A stretch of 64,000 bases of DNA, from NCBI GenBank assembly GCA_964036045.1, contig OZ038384.1, positions 39,348,844 to 39,412,843 on the forward strand, given 5' to 3'. The position numbers and the translations under genes were made by a program. Every line of letters starts with the position of its first letter. Position 1 is the stretch's first letter. Positions 33,026-43,120 of this stretch are shown one piece after another. The notes below the pieces were generated by a model that saw only the letters and a list, made by a program, of their open reading frames with translations, did not search any database and was not told the origin of the DNA. Source of the DNA: Eutreptiella sp. 'Long Island Sound 2002'. Lineage: Eukaryota > Euglenozoa > Euglenophyceae > Eutreptiales > Eutreptiaceae.

Positions 33026-33361
33026 TCAAAAGAAATGGCATTGATTTGCGATACCAAGCACAATGTTGTTATGAGCATGAGGACTCATCCCAAACATGAA
33101 ACCGCCCCCATTTCCCTCTACAATTGGCACACCATCAAGTTCCGCTTTGTTTGTGGCCATAAAAATTGAGAAAAACAACGGCCACACCAGGTCCCAGTGC
33201 TTAGCCATGGTGGTGCTTGCGCACGAGGGCCCGGGGGTGGTGTTCATAGTGAACATTGGCATTTCATCTACTTGTGTTTTGCCGACCTTCCACTTTTGAT
33301 GATCATGATGGACAACTGCCGAAAGAGGTGGATGGACTGCTGGGCGCGGCCTAACAGCCAC
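33026..33361 (-). pseudogene. Unrecognised protein-like fragment
   Basis: The minus frame has FTMNTTPGPSCASTTMAKHW, then DLVWPLFFSIFMATNKAEL and GNGGGFMFGMSP, which reads like a conserved domain, but I cannot name it. It lies upstream on the same strand as the other remnants at 31.1-32.6 kb and could be part of the same gene. Confidence 0.35.
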
Positions 33362-33829
33362 TCTAAATAGAGAATAAATCTTTCTACAGTATGTTAGGCA
33401 AACAAAACGGTTGAAACTACCGTTTGTAGGGCCAACACTATTTTTTTTTCGTACTTTTTTTTAAATTGGTATCTCGTTTTTCGTTGTCTAGGTCGTAGCA
33501 TAAACTAAAACTGGGGATGGAAAAGTTTATATATACCTCTTCTTCTGCAAAATTGCACAACATGGCCCCTCATACTTCTGTGATATATGTCCTAAGCTAT
33601 TTCCAGCTGTGCCCGACATGCAAAAAAGATCAAATTAACACAAATCAATCGACTTGCACTTGCATGCCCCTTCGGCAAGCTGTAAACAGTTCGCAGCACA
33701 CCGGGCACACAGCCCAAAATCCTAAAAACCCCCACCAATTAGGGGAAGACAACATCCTAGGTGGTTTCGTTGAACATACTAGGTATGAAACAGCAAAAAC
33801 AAAGTCATATCGGAAAAGTACAAATACAC
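33362..33829. other. No supported feature
   Basis: AT-richer stretch between coding remnants and the 72-bp satellite, with a TATATATACC near 33530. No gene or repeat recognised. Confidence 0.4.
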
Positions 33830-35240
33830 ATGGCTAATGGTGATATGTAACATCATGTACAAGGTATGGGATATCATTGCAACCTTTGAAACCATGTCTC
33901 CATGGCTCGCGGTGACATGTAACATGATGTACAAGGTATGGGATGTCACCGTAGCCCCTAAAACCTTGTCTCCATGGGCACCGGTGATATGCAACATGGT
34001 GTGCAAGGTGTAGCATATCACCGCAGCCGGTAAAACCACTTCTCCATGGCTAGTCATGGCATTTTTCGATTTTTCGCCTAGTTGCACCCATTTCCACTTT
34101 GTTACACATCACCGCTGGGAAGTGGTTTCAGCGGCTGCGGTGATATGATACACCTTGCACACCATATTGCATATCACCACTCCCCATGAAGACAAGGTTT
34201 TAGGGGCTACGGTGATATCCCATACCTTGTACATGATGTTACATATCACCAGTGCCCATGGAGACAAGGTTGCAGGGGCTGCGGTGATATCCCATACCTC
34301 GTAGACCATGTTACATATCCCCCCTAGCCATGGAGGTGGTTTTACCGGCTGCGGTGATATGCTGCACCTTGCACACCATGTTGCATATCACCGGTGCCCA
34401 TGGAGACAAGGTTTTAGGGGCTACGGTGACATCCCATACCTTGTACATGATGTTACATATCACTGCAGGCCATGGAGACATGGTTTCATGGGGAGTGGTG
34501 ATATCCTACACCTTGTAGACCATGTTACACATCAGCGCTGGCAACGGAGAGACAGTTTCATCAGCTACAGTGATATCTTGAACCTTACAGACCATGTCGC
34601 ATTACCGCGGGCCATGGAGACATGGGATCCTACACCTTGTACACCACGTTACATCTCATAGTTGCCCATGGATCGAGACAAGGTTTCAAGGGTTGCATTG
34701 ATATGCTACACCTTGCACACCATGTTATATATCACCACTGCCCATGAAGACAAGCTTCGAAGGGCTGCGGTGATATCCCATTCTTTGTACATGATGCTGC
34801 ATATCACCGATGCCCACGGAAACATGCTTTCAGGGGATGCAATGATATCCCATACCTTGTCAACCATGTTACTATCACTGCGGGCCATTGAGACATGGTT
34901 TCAGGGGCTGCCGTGGTATCCTACACCTGGCAGACCGTGTCGCATATCACCGCTAGCCATGAAGACATGATTTCAAGGACTGCAGTGATATGACCATACC
35001 TTGTACATAATGTTATATATCACCGTCGGCCATGGAGACATGGTTTCAGGGGCTAGGGTGATGTCATACACCTCGTACCACCTGGCAGACCGTGTCGCAT
35101 ATCACCGCTAGCCATGAAGACATGATTTCAAGGACTGCAGTGATATGACCATACCTTGTACATAATGTTATATATCACCGTCGGCCATGGAGACATGGTT
35201 TCAGGGGCTAGGGTGATATCATACACCTCGTAGACTGTGT
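33830..35240. repeat. 72-bp satellite, block 1
   Basis: About 19 units around ATGTTACATATCACCGC, CCATGGAGACATGG, TTTCAGGGGCTGCGGTGATAT, CC(A/T)ACACCTTGTA. Each full unit has 10-bp inverted arms ATATCACCGC and GCGGTGATAT enclosing the CCATGGAGACATGG loop. The left third is in the opposite orientation to the rest, with the switch near 34.05-34.15 kb. The period is a multiple of three, so spurious ORFs with a 24-residue repeat appear. Confidence 0.92.
34926..35230. repeat. Recent ~155-bp duplication inside the satellite
   Basis: Two units from CCTGGCAGACCGTGTCGC to about TCAGGGGCTAGGGTGATG are repeated almost exactly at 34926 and 35081, a higher-order repeat much younger than the surrounding units. 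Confidence 0.8.
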
Positions 35241-35769
35241 TACATATCCTTTTTTTTTTGAGTTCCCGACGCTTAAGGTGTCATTGAGTGTACTAGGGAT
35301 AACCCCGGAAAGCCGCAGGTCCTTTTATATATAGCACATGCGCACTCAGAAACTAAGTTGACCAGGGGTCCATGCATCATGCTGGCATAACATGTGTGAT
35401 TCCTTTATGCGGTAGTGCAGTAGGCATTCATTCATAGTGAATGGGGTTGGAGTATTGTGCCGTGAAATGCGACTCTAAGTGCATATATAGTGCAGTGAGC
35501 TCCCGTGTAGAGGCAAAACCTAACAGAGGGCAAGTGCGTGCTGGAAACACAAGGGCAAACATCTGTGGGCCATTCCATATGAGTTAGTTTTGTGGTGTGT
35601 GGATTATATCACGATCATGCATGTGGGGAGTCGGTGGACTGAGAGCTCTGAGGACAAGCACAGTGGCTGTAGTCAAGTCGGGAAACGTCCTAGTGGGCTT
35701 TGTGTGGGTGGCCAGGTCATAGAACGCTAAGGTGTCACCCTAATCATCTGGGGTGACGTACACGCACAG
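35241..35769. other. No supported feature
   Basis: Unique-looking sequence after a T10 tract at the satellite end. No open frame with a recognisable domain. Confidence 0.35.
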
Positions 35770-35819
35770 TGGTGACAGAGGGAGGTGAGTTGAGTCGCCT
35801 CTTTAGTCCAGTGTGCAAA

Positions 35820-36200
35820 GGCGCTATAGGAGACCTAGTAGTGAGGAGTAACAGCTGTGGTCTTCGTACATCAGGCCGGACCGGCAGTTGTCCAAGTAGG
35901 CACATCTGCTCTCGCTGTAGCCTCCTTGTAGCCGAGGATCCTACAGGGCGCACTTACATTGTGTACACACGGATGGCTCGGACCTCCCGGAGGAACGTTT
36001 CCGTTGCCATGGGAGACTCGGCAATGAGGAGCAATAGCTATGGCCCTGGTACAGTAGGTTCGACGGGCAGTTGTACATGGAGGCACATCTGCTCTCGCTG
36101 TAGCCTTCTTGTAGCCAAGATTCCCGCATGGGGCCCTTATGCTTTGGACGCACATATGGCCCGGAGCTCCCGGAGGGGCTCGTCCGTGGACGGCACAGGC
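35820..36200. repeat. 184-bp tandem duplication
   Basis: GAGGAGTAACAGCTGTGG... and GAGGAGCAATAGCTATGG... (35838 and 36022) start two diverged units that share GGCACATCTGCTCTCGCTGT and CCTTCTTGTAGCC. Open frames on both strands carry no known domain. Confidence 0.75.
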
Positions 36201-36775
36201 GGGGGCTGGGCGGGGCGGCAAGGGTGGACCCCTTCGAACGCATAGGCGGACCGTCCCGGTTGCTTTCCCGGCCTGAGGCCGGTAGCTGCCCAATGATACG
36301 GTTCCCCAGATTGGCAGACCGGTCTCAAGCGGGGGAAAACCCCTTCCAGCACTGGCGACACCGTGATGTACCTTTCCCACGGGGGCAGGCAGGGCCTGAG
36401 AGGGGGTGGTGCGTTCGGCAGAGGCGGTCACGGTGTGGCACCGGCGAGATGCACCAGTCGGTGCATTGCATGGGTGGCATCCCGGACAGTCTTCCCTGCT
36501 TGATCAATAATGAATTTGGGGCCGGCCGCGGGTCGCCTTAGATTGCATACTTTCCAGTTGCACAAAGCCCGGGATGGATAAGTCACAATTCCACAGCTGC
36601 ACTGCCACGACCCCGCGGGTGGCTCCCGCGGCTGTTTTCGCCGTGCTTCTTTAGTGCCCTGCTTTTGCGGTGGTGGTAACGAGGATTACTCCGGCACAGG
36701 ACCCAGAGTTCGAAACTAGTGGCATCGGTCTCGGTCGGGTCGGCTGTGTCGGCCACAATAAGCGCGCCGTCCGCT

Positions 36776-37090
36776 TCAGTGCTTTGGATGGTCATAGTGG
36801 AGGCACCTTTTGCGTTGGGCGTAGTTGGAGAACTTGCAACGGGGGCAATTCCAATCGCCACCTATGGGCTTGGGGCGTGCGTCCATGTGTACCAATTCTG
36901 CATGTACAGTCACGGCAAGGATGCAAGGGCCGGAAACATGTGCATTATCAGGCGGGGTTTTGAAGGCACTAAACAGAGTTAGCTGCGGCCCCCCACCTGG
37001 GTTGCACCTACATGTGCAGTAAAGGCCTTTGCATGGTTGCATTGCAAATGCATGTAGCCTGTAGAGAGGGTAGAGAGCGAGAGGGGACAT
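36776..37090 (-). pseudogene. RanBP2-type zinc-finger-like fragment
   Basis: The minus frame reads GGDWNCPRCKFSNYAQRKRC followed by LHY. This fits W-x-C-x2-C-x3-N-x6-C-x2-C except that the last Cys is Tyr (TAT). Such fingers bind RNA or ubiquitin. The frame stops soon after and the continuation lies in another frame, so this is a decayed exon or gene fragment. Confidence 0.45.
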
Positions 37091-37575
37091 GCATCATGGT
37101 GATGCACCGGCTGCGCTGGTCTGTAGCATACTCAAGTGAGGGCATAAGACAGGAGTTCTGCATGCGTCCGCCTCAAGCTAGTGAGTGCAAGGTGCTTGGC
37201 TTAGAGACAAAGTCAGCACCTGTACGAGCCACTTTCATTGATATTTTGGCGGGAAAGTCACTGCTGCGGTCCAAGGACCGTGGACCTGCTAGCAGTGGTC
37301 CCCTAGGCCTGATTGCTCTCCCTATGACTCCTTCCCATCAACATCTCTGCATACGCTCCTATTAGCCAGCATCCCAGCAGCGTCTAACGTGCCTTGTCGG
37401 GCGGGGCCAACTCATGTGGTCGCATCCCGTATTCGTGTATCGTGGGGGCGGGAGAGAGGTAGCCGCATATAATCCGGCTGACATACTTCAGCAGGCCCGA
37501 GACGTCCGTGCGGCATCAGACAGCATGATGCCAACAGTGTGCTTGGCGCATCGCAGGTCATCCTCCATTTTGTCA
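37091..37575. other. No supported feature
   Basis: No repeat or gene recognised. A 60-bp stretch near 37380-37440 is GC-rich without structure. Confidence 0.3.
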
Positions 37576-37579
37576 CTAA

Positions 37580-37800
37580 CCACGGGGGGGGCGTCTCCTC
37601 GCTTTTGTACGCGACTCCCCCCCCCAATAGAAGTGGGCCGAGGGCCCCTCGGGGGAGAGGGGGGGGGGGGGCATTGGAGGGGGGGTTCAGGGAGGGGCGA
37701 TGGGGGGGGGGTCGGGAGGTCTGTTTCGGGGGGGGGTCCAGGTGGGGCAAGTTGGGGTGGTGGGGCCTCAATTGGTCAGGTGTGGACCCGCCACTTAGCT
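37580..37800. repeat. G-run-rich repeat, copy 1
   Basis: CTCGCTTTTGTACGCGACTC, CCCC, AGAAGTGGGCCGAGGGCCCC, G11, GCATTGGAGGGGGGGTTCAG. The same order recurs at 52980-53170. Runs of 8-12 G make it prone to length error and to G-quadruplexes. Confidence 0.75.
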
Positions 37801-38289
37801 CCAGCCGCGCCTGCCTCACGACCTTCATCGCCAACTCAGTTCCATGAGTGTTCTTGTCACGCAGACAGTGCTTTGCACTTTTGTCCCTTCCCTCCGCCCT
37901 GGATGGGGTAAGGGTCGGGCTGCTTCTACAAGGTTCAGGGCTTTGTCGCCTTCGGACTGAGTTCGGGGCGTTGCGTTTGATGTGTCCCACGTTGGCGCCC
38001 GCCGGCACACTGGTATGCTTGCTTGCGCTGGCCCTTCTCGGCCACATACCTGTGTTTCGGGTTTACCAGGTCATGGGGGTTGGGGCGGTCACAGGTCACC
38101 CTTGTGGGCCACTGCCACCGGCCCTGGGCTATTTAGGTCCTTAGGATTTAGAAACCTCAGTGGGTACTGGCTTTTGCGGAGGTCAAGATACAGCCATACA
38201 GGGGGTGGGGAGGCTGCGCGGCGCCGGGGCGCCTGCATGCGGTGTAGGTGTGTGTGCTAGTGCTGTTGCTCCCTGTGTCGAGTTCTGCA

Positions 38290-38700
38290 GCCCCTCAGAA
38301 GGCAGCCGCTCGAGTGGCAGCACAGCCGGCGCTTGCCGTGAAGGAGGTGGTTCGATTCCCGGGACCGGTGGGGTTTCCCACCGATCCCTTTGAATACCGG
38401 ACGGGGCCTCCCGTCGATCTGTTCGAGAACAGGTGGCGGCGCGCAGTGCTACAGGTGTGTGTGGTCCCTGCATGTCCTTCTTGGGGTTGGGGGCAAAACG
38501 GACGAGACCTCCACCCTATCCACCGGTACCGGTGGTGGCCCGGGCTGCTGAAGGGGGGGGTGGTTCCCACGACGCCCACCAGAGAGCTCTACGTGCAGGG
38601 ATCCCAAGAGAACCAGCTCCCGGGATCAAACCCCCGCACTGGATGACTGAAAACTGCCGCTCTCACTATTGGGCCATGCATGTCTCTTGTCCGTAATGGG
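38290..38700. repeat. Possible tRNA-related element with inverted B-box-like ends
   Basis: The plus strand has GCTCGAGTGGC then, 40 bp later, GGTTCGATTCC, a perfect pol III B box. The minus strand at the other end has GGCCCAATAGTGAGAGCGGC, then GGGGTTTGATCCCGGG. No full cloverleaf folds. It could be a pair of opposed tRNA-derived sequences or chance. Confidence 0.25.
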
Positions 38701-38869
38701 GGTTTTGTCGCCTATGGGGTCTGATCCTAAGGGGTTGAGGGGGTCGTGTGCTTTATGGTGTGCCAAACAAAGGGCGGCTGGGGTCCGGTGTCCCACATCG
38801 TGAGCCCTCCGTGCTGCACGTGATCGTGGCAGGCCGTCGCTGGTGACCTGGGCGCCAGCCAGGCCTCAT

Positions 38870-39101
38870 TACAACTGTCCGGGGAGGGTGGGAGGGGGCA
38901 AACGAGGGGAAGAGGGGGGCGGGGGGGGGGGGGGGGGTAGAGGCTCCCGTTACCTCCCCTTGCCCTCCTTCTAGGGGGAGAGCTAGGGCTAGGGTTAGGG
39001 CTAGGGTTAGGGTTAGGGTTAGGGTCACCCAGCTGGTGGAACCGGTCTTGGTTTCATAACCCTTTTTAGTGTCTAGGGTGGACCTACCAGGTTTAGCAGC
39101 C

Positions 39102-39132
<31 letters not shown>

Positions 39133-40150
39133 GCAGCACGCGCGAAATGGGCAAAAATCAGAACTCCGTCGTGGTGCTTTAGATTCGGGTGAAATGTTGG
39201 TGGATGATACCTATGGGTGTGAGGGACAACCACACAAAGTATGAGCCATAAACTCAACGGCGGCGGCCAGGAACGGGTGTCGCAAGTGGCGGACCTCGGT
39301 TTCAAGAACTGCAATTTAGGGCCAAAAATAGCCATTTTTGGGCCAAAACAGCCCTAGAACCCATTCAAAAACGGCCAAACAAAGGGAAATTGTGGGTACA
39401 CTCCATGTGCGGCTTGGCTTTCCTGTGTCAACGAGCCCTTTGCGGCCCTCTAACTCCACCATATGTCCCGGAAACGGCCAAAAAAGGCTCCCGTGAGCCC
39501 CAAATTTTGTGAAGATTGGCTGACGACAGCCACAAACCAAGAACAGTCCATTTCTTTGGCGACATGGCTCAAACCGCGGTTCTGGGGGCACCTACTCCAC
39601 CCGCAACCCCCCACTTTTTGTGGTTTCCACCCCTCAGAATTGCCCAAATGGACGCCTAGACCCCCGTACCCAGGCCCAGTAGGCTGCGGCAAGCTGCAAG
39701 CGCAAGCCCAAACAGGAGGGTGCCCAAATGGGTCAATGGGGTCCAGCAGCGGCAGAAAAAGGAGTTTTCTCAAAAATGATCCTACGCCATGTGTGATGCT
39801 AAAACAAGTGTTTTTGGACTGTTTTGAGCTTGTGGTGGCCCATTTTGGTCCTCCGAAAATCCCAAAATGCCCTAAAGATGCGCTGTTTTGGGACCAAAAT
39901 GGGTAAAAAACGCATTTTTCCAAAACTCACCCTAGACCATTTGGGGTGCACAAACGGGTGAAATGAGCCCATTTTGGGGCATATTGGCCCCTCAAAAGTA
40001 CAAAAAAGCCTTGAAAGTGGGCCTTGTGGTGAAGGGGATCACTTGCAAGCTGATTCCACTCTGTCAACGGCCTTCAATGTGTGATTCATTGGTGTCCCTC
40101 ACCATTCATATCTAATGTTCCCTACCCCACCAGGTCGGTCCCAATATTCA
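38870..40150. repeat. Dispersed repeat R, copy a
   Basis: Order: G-run, GGCTCCCGTTACCTCCCCTT, TTAGGG-like tract, CTGGTGGAACC, GTGTCTAGGGTGGACCTACC, (CAAG)n / CAGCAAG tract, CACGCGCGAAATGGGCAAAA, then a 1-kb unique body with many TGGGCCAAAA-type motifs. Copies b and c follow the same order. Frames across it carry no domain. Confidence 0.88.
38980..39030 (+). repeat. Interstitial TTAGGG-type tract
   Basis: AGGGCTAGGGTTAGGGCTAG followed by three TTAGGG units. Similar tracts at 53215-53252, 41300-41350 and 55567-55625 are all attached to repeat R. Confidence 0.85.
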
Positions 40151-41528
40151 GTCTTGATTAAGGTTAGGGTCACCGAGCTGGTGGAACCAGTCTTGGTTTG
40201 ATAACCCTTTTTCGTGTCTAGGGTGGACCTACCAGGTCTAGCAACAGCAAGCAGCAAGCAAGTAGCAAGCAAGCGGCACGCGCGAAATGGGCAAAAATCA
40301 GACTTCCGTTGTGGTGCTTCTGATTCGGGTGAAATTTTGGTGGATGATACCTATGGGTGTGAAGTACAATCACACAAAGTTTGAGCAAGAAACTCAACGC
40401 CGGCGGCCAGGAACGGGATTCGCAAGTGGCGGACCTCGGTTTCAAAAACTGCCGTTTAGGGCCAAAAACAGCCATTTTTGGGCCAAAAAAGCCCTGGAAC
40501 ACATTCAAAAACGGCCAAACGAAGGGAAACGGTGGGTACGCTCCACGTGCGGCTTGACTTCCCTGTGTCAACGAGTTCTTTGCAGCCCTCTAACTGCATG
40601 ATATGTCCCGGAAACGTTGCAAAAAGGCCCCCAAAAGCTCCAAATGCCGACAGCCACAAACCAAGAACAGGCCATTTCTTTGGCTACATGGCTCAAAATG
40701 CGATTCCGAGGGCACCTAGTCCACCCGCAACCCCCCACTTTTTGTGGTTTCCACCCCTCAGAATTGCCCAAACGGACGCCTAGACCCCAATACCTAGGCC
40801 CACTAGGCTGCGGCAAGCTGCAAGCTCAAGCCCAAACAGGTGGGTGCCCAAATGGGTCAACAGGGTCCAGTAGGGGCGAAAGATGACTTTTCTCAAAAAC
40901 GATCCTAGACCATGTGCGACGCTAAAACAAGTGTTTTTGGACCGTTTTGTGCTTGTGGTGGCCAATTTTGGTCCTCCGAAAATCCCAAAATGCCTTGAAA
41001 ATGGGCTGTTTTGGGACCAAAAATGGGTCAAAAATGGGTCAAAAGCGCAATTTTGCAAACCTCATCCTGGACCATTTGGGGTGCACACCTGGGTGAAATG
41101 AGCCCATTTTGAGCCCATTTTGGGGCATTTTGGCCCCTCAGAAGTCCAAAAAGCCTTGAAAATGGGCCTTGTGGTGATGGGGTTCACTTGCAAGCTGATT
41201 TCACTTTGTTCAGAGCCACCAATGTGTGAATCATTCTTGATGTCCCTCACCAGTCATAGTTGATGTTCCCTCCCCCACCAGCTCAGTCCCAATATTCAGT
41301 CGTGATTAGGGTTAGGGTCATGGGTAGGGTTGGGTGTAGGGTTAGGAGCAGGCTGAGGGTTGGGGTGGGTGTTAGAGTCAAGGTTGGGTTCAAGTATAGC
41401 GCTGGGGTGCTGCAGCGGCTGGGCGGGGAGGGATGCTACGTTGGCAGGAGGAATGAAAAAAAATTTCGGGCGCCTTCGGCACCACCATATGTATGGCCGA
41501 TAGCTATTGACCCTTGGTAACTAAGTGG
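40151..41528. repeat. Dispersed repeat R, copy b
   Basis: Starts with a single TTAGGG and CACCGAGCTGGTGGAACC, keeps the whole body, then adds a second tract (GGGTTAGGGTCATGGGTAGG), GGCGGGGAGGGATGCTA and TTCGGGCGCCTTCGGC. It ends GACCCTTGGTAACTAAGTGG, continuing past the point where copy c carries the MULE. Confidence 0.88.
41503..41528. other. Empty-site paralogue of the MULE insertion
   Basis: GCTATTGAC then CCTTGGTAACTAAGTGG. The sequence left of it matches the left flank of the MULE (55735-55785), and the sequence right of it matches 63984-64000 base for base. This shows the uninterrupted target. Confidence 0.9.
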
Positions 41529-42294
41529 GCCCGGAGGGCAGGGGGGGGGGGGGTTGCGTACCCAAACCCAGGAGACGGCCCCCGCGTGTCACCAACCTTT
41601 CGGGAGTAATCTTGTGCCCCTCGGGTTTCGCGAAGAGACAGCAAGCGACGACATCGGGGGTTGGTATGGGCCAGACGTCATGTTCCTGATGCGCGAGTCC
41701 GTAGCAGGGCGAACAAAGCAAGTGTCTGCTGAGCCCATGCAGATGGCGGTGGTCGCGACCGCTCTGCGGTGTCTTCACCTCCCCGGGGCATTCTGTCTGA
41801 TTGTGGGCCTTGGCGACCATGGTCATCGCGCACAAGACCTTCATGTGCCGCCCATCGGCGGCCGGGATCATGTGCAGGCAGCACCGGTTGCATGTGCACG
41901 AAGGGCCAGGGTCTGTGAATCCCTTGGCCTTGGGGCACGCGATGATGGTATGTAGAGGGTACTGCCATCCCATGCTAGTCCGATGGTCGCATGAGGGCAT
42001 GTGTGCACAGCGCGCGCACACCGCAGGCATAGAGCGCGCACAGTGCAGGCACAACGCGCACATGACAGGAAGAAATTGGGGTTTTTTGCTACAATTGGCG
42101 ATATTCTTGCGCATACAAACCATACTACACCCCCACAACGTTGGACGACCTGATGTTTGCAAAGGTGGAGCACAACAATGTTGCAACAAAACTTGCGACA
42201 GTAGTGATTCAGTATCGCCAAGAACGGGCGAATCGGTAGTAGTATGGACGGGTGCGGTAACTTCCCCTCCGCAAGCATGCGGGACCCCACACAA
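41521..42294 (-). CDS. Cys-rich open frame, unrecognised
   Basis: 257 codons on the minus strand, with a cysteine-rich segment (CTCNRCC, about 30 residues before ECPGE). Overlapping frames are also open and GC skew is strong, so it may be non-coding. No domain can be named. Confidence 0.2.
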   Translation of the reverse strand: MCGVPHACGGEVTAPVHTTTDSPVLGDTESLLSQVLLQHCCAPPLQTSGRPTLWGCSMVCMRKNIANCSKKPQFLPVMCALCLHCARSMPAVCARCAHMPSCDHRTSMGWQYPLHTIIACPKAKGFTDPGPSCTCNRCCLHMIPAADGRHMKVLCAMTMVAKAHNQTECPGEVKTPQSGRDHRHLHGLSRHLLCSPCYGLAHQEHDVWPIPTPDVVACCLFAKPEGHKITPERLVTRGGRLLGLGTQPPPPLPSGPT

Positions 42295-43120
42295 TCACAG
42301 ACACCCAACCAAAACCCAGGAAGGATCGCTGCAACACGGTTAGGCCAGCCCTGTGACACGCGGGCAGGCCAATTTCAAAAGTGAGGGCGGCTCCACGGTG
42401 AGGCACTCCTGCAGGGACTTGTTCCACCACCGGCAAAGGGGGTGGGCTGGTGGGAGAAGACAAAAAAACTGTCCAAGTATGGAAGTGCAAACAAAAGTTG
42501 AAAAAGTCGAAAAAGATACCACGAATCTATAGGAAAGGATGCACAACAACACATACTCATGCACTAGAAATGAGGGCAGAGCATGCATGCAACTCGTATA
42601 AATGCATAACAACGCTCCTTACTACGGGTACTAGGCACTACTATGCAGGTTGAGCATGGTCATGCACCAACTTTGTGCACAGTGCGGGCACAACGCGCAC
42701 ACAGCGCGCAAAATGCCCCCCATGCCGTACACTCAGCCGATCGGAGGAGGTCCCTGGGGACCACTCTCTCTTCCCATACAGGCAGGTGCTCTTACTCACG
42801 TAAGTGAGGAATCACAGACCTGCCACACTGCGTCCTGTAAAAAACCTCACACGTTACTTCACATGGGGGCACCCAGTGCGTGCATTCAAGGCTTAATACT
42901 CTAAGCCGTCGTAGCCATCGCGCTGCCATTTAGCCCCGACCCTTCTGCCCTGACAACGGTACGGTTGCTGCATCGAGCACGACAAGCGGTAAAGACGATT
43001 GCATTCATCCCGGTGAGTGGACAATAAAATTGTCGCAAACTAATTGATGTACGTCAAGGTACGGTGACCGTGTGTGCGGAGCTCTGTCACCATCCGTTGT
43101 GGTGCTTGACCTGCTGGGCT
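42295..43120. other. No supported gene
   Basis: Holds short GCGCGCAC / GTGCAGGCACAACGCGCAC motifs near 42010-42060 and 42670-42710, reminiscent of the subterminal text of the inverted-repeat elements, but no complete element. Confidence 0.35.

Noticed and set aside
39450-41101. ORFs in repeat R bodies
   Set aside because: Frames are not shared between copies a, b and c, so they are not conserved as protein.
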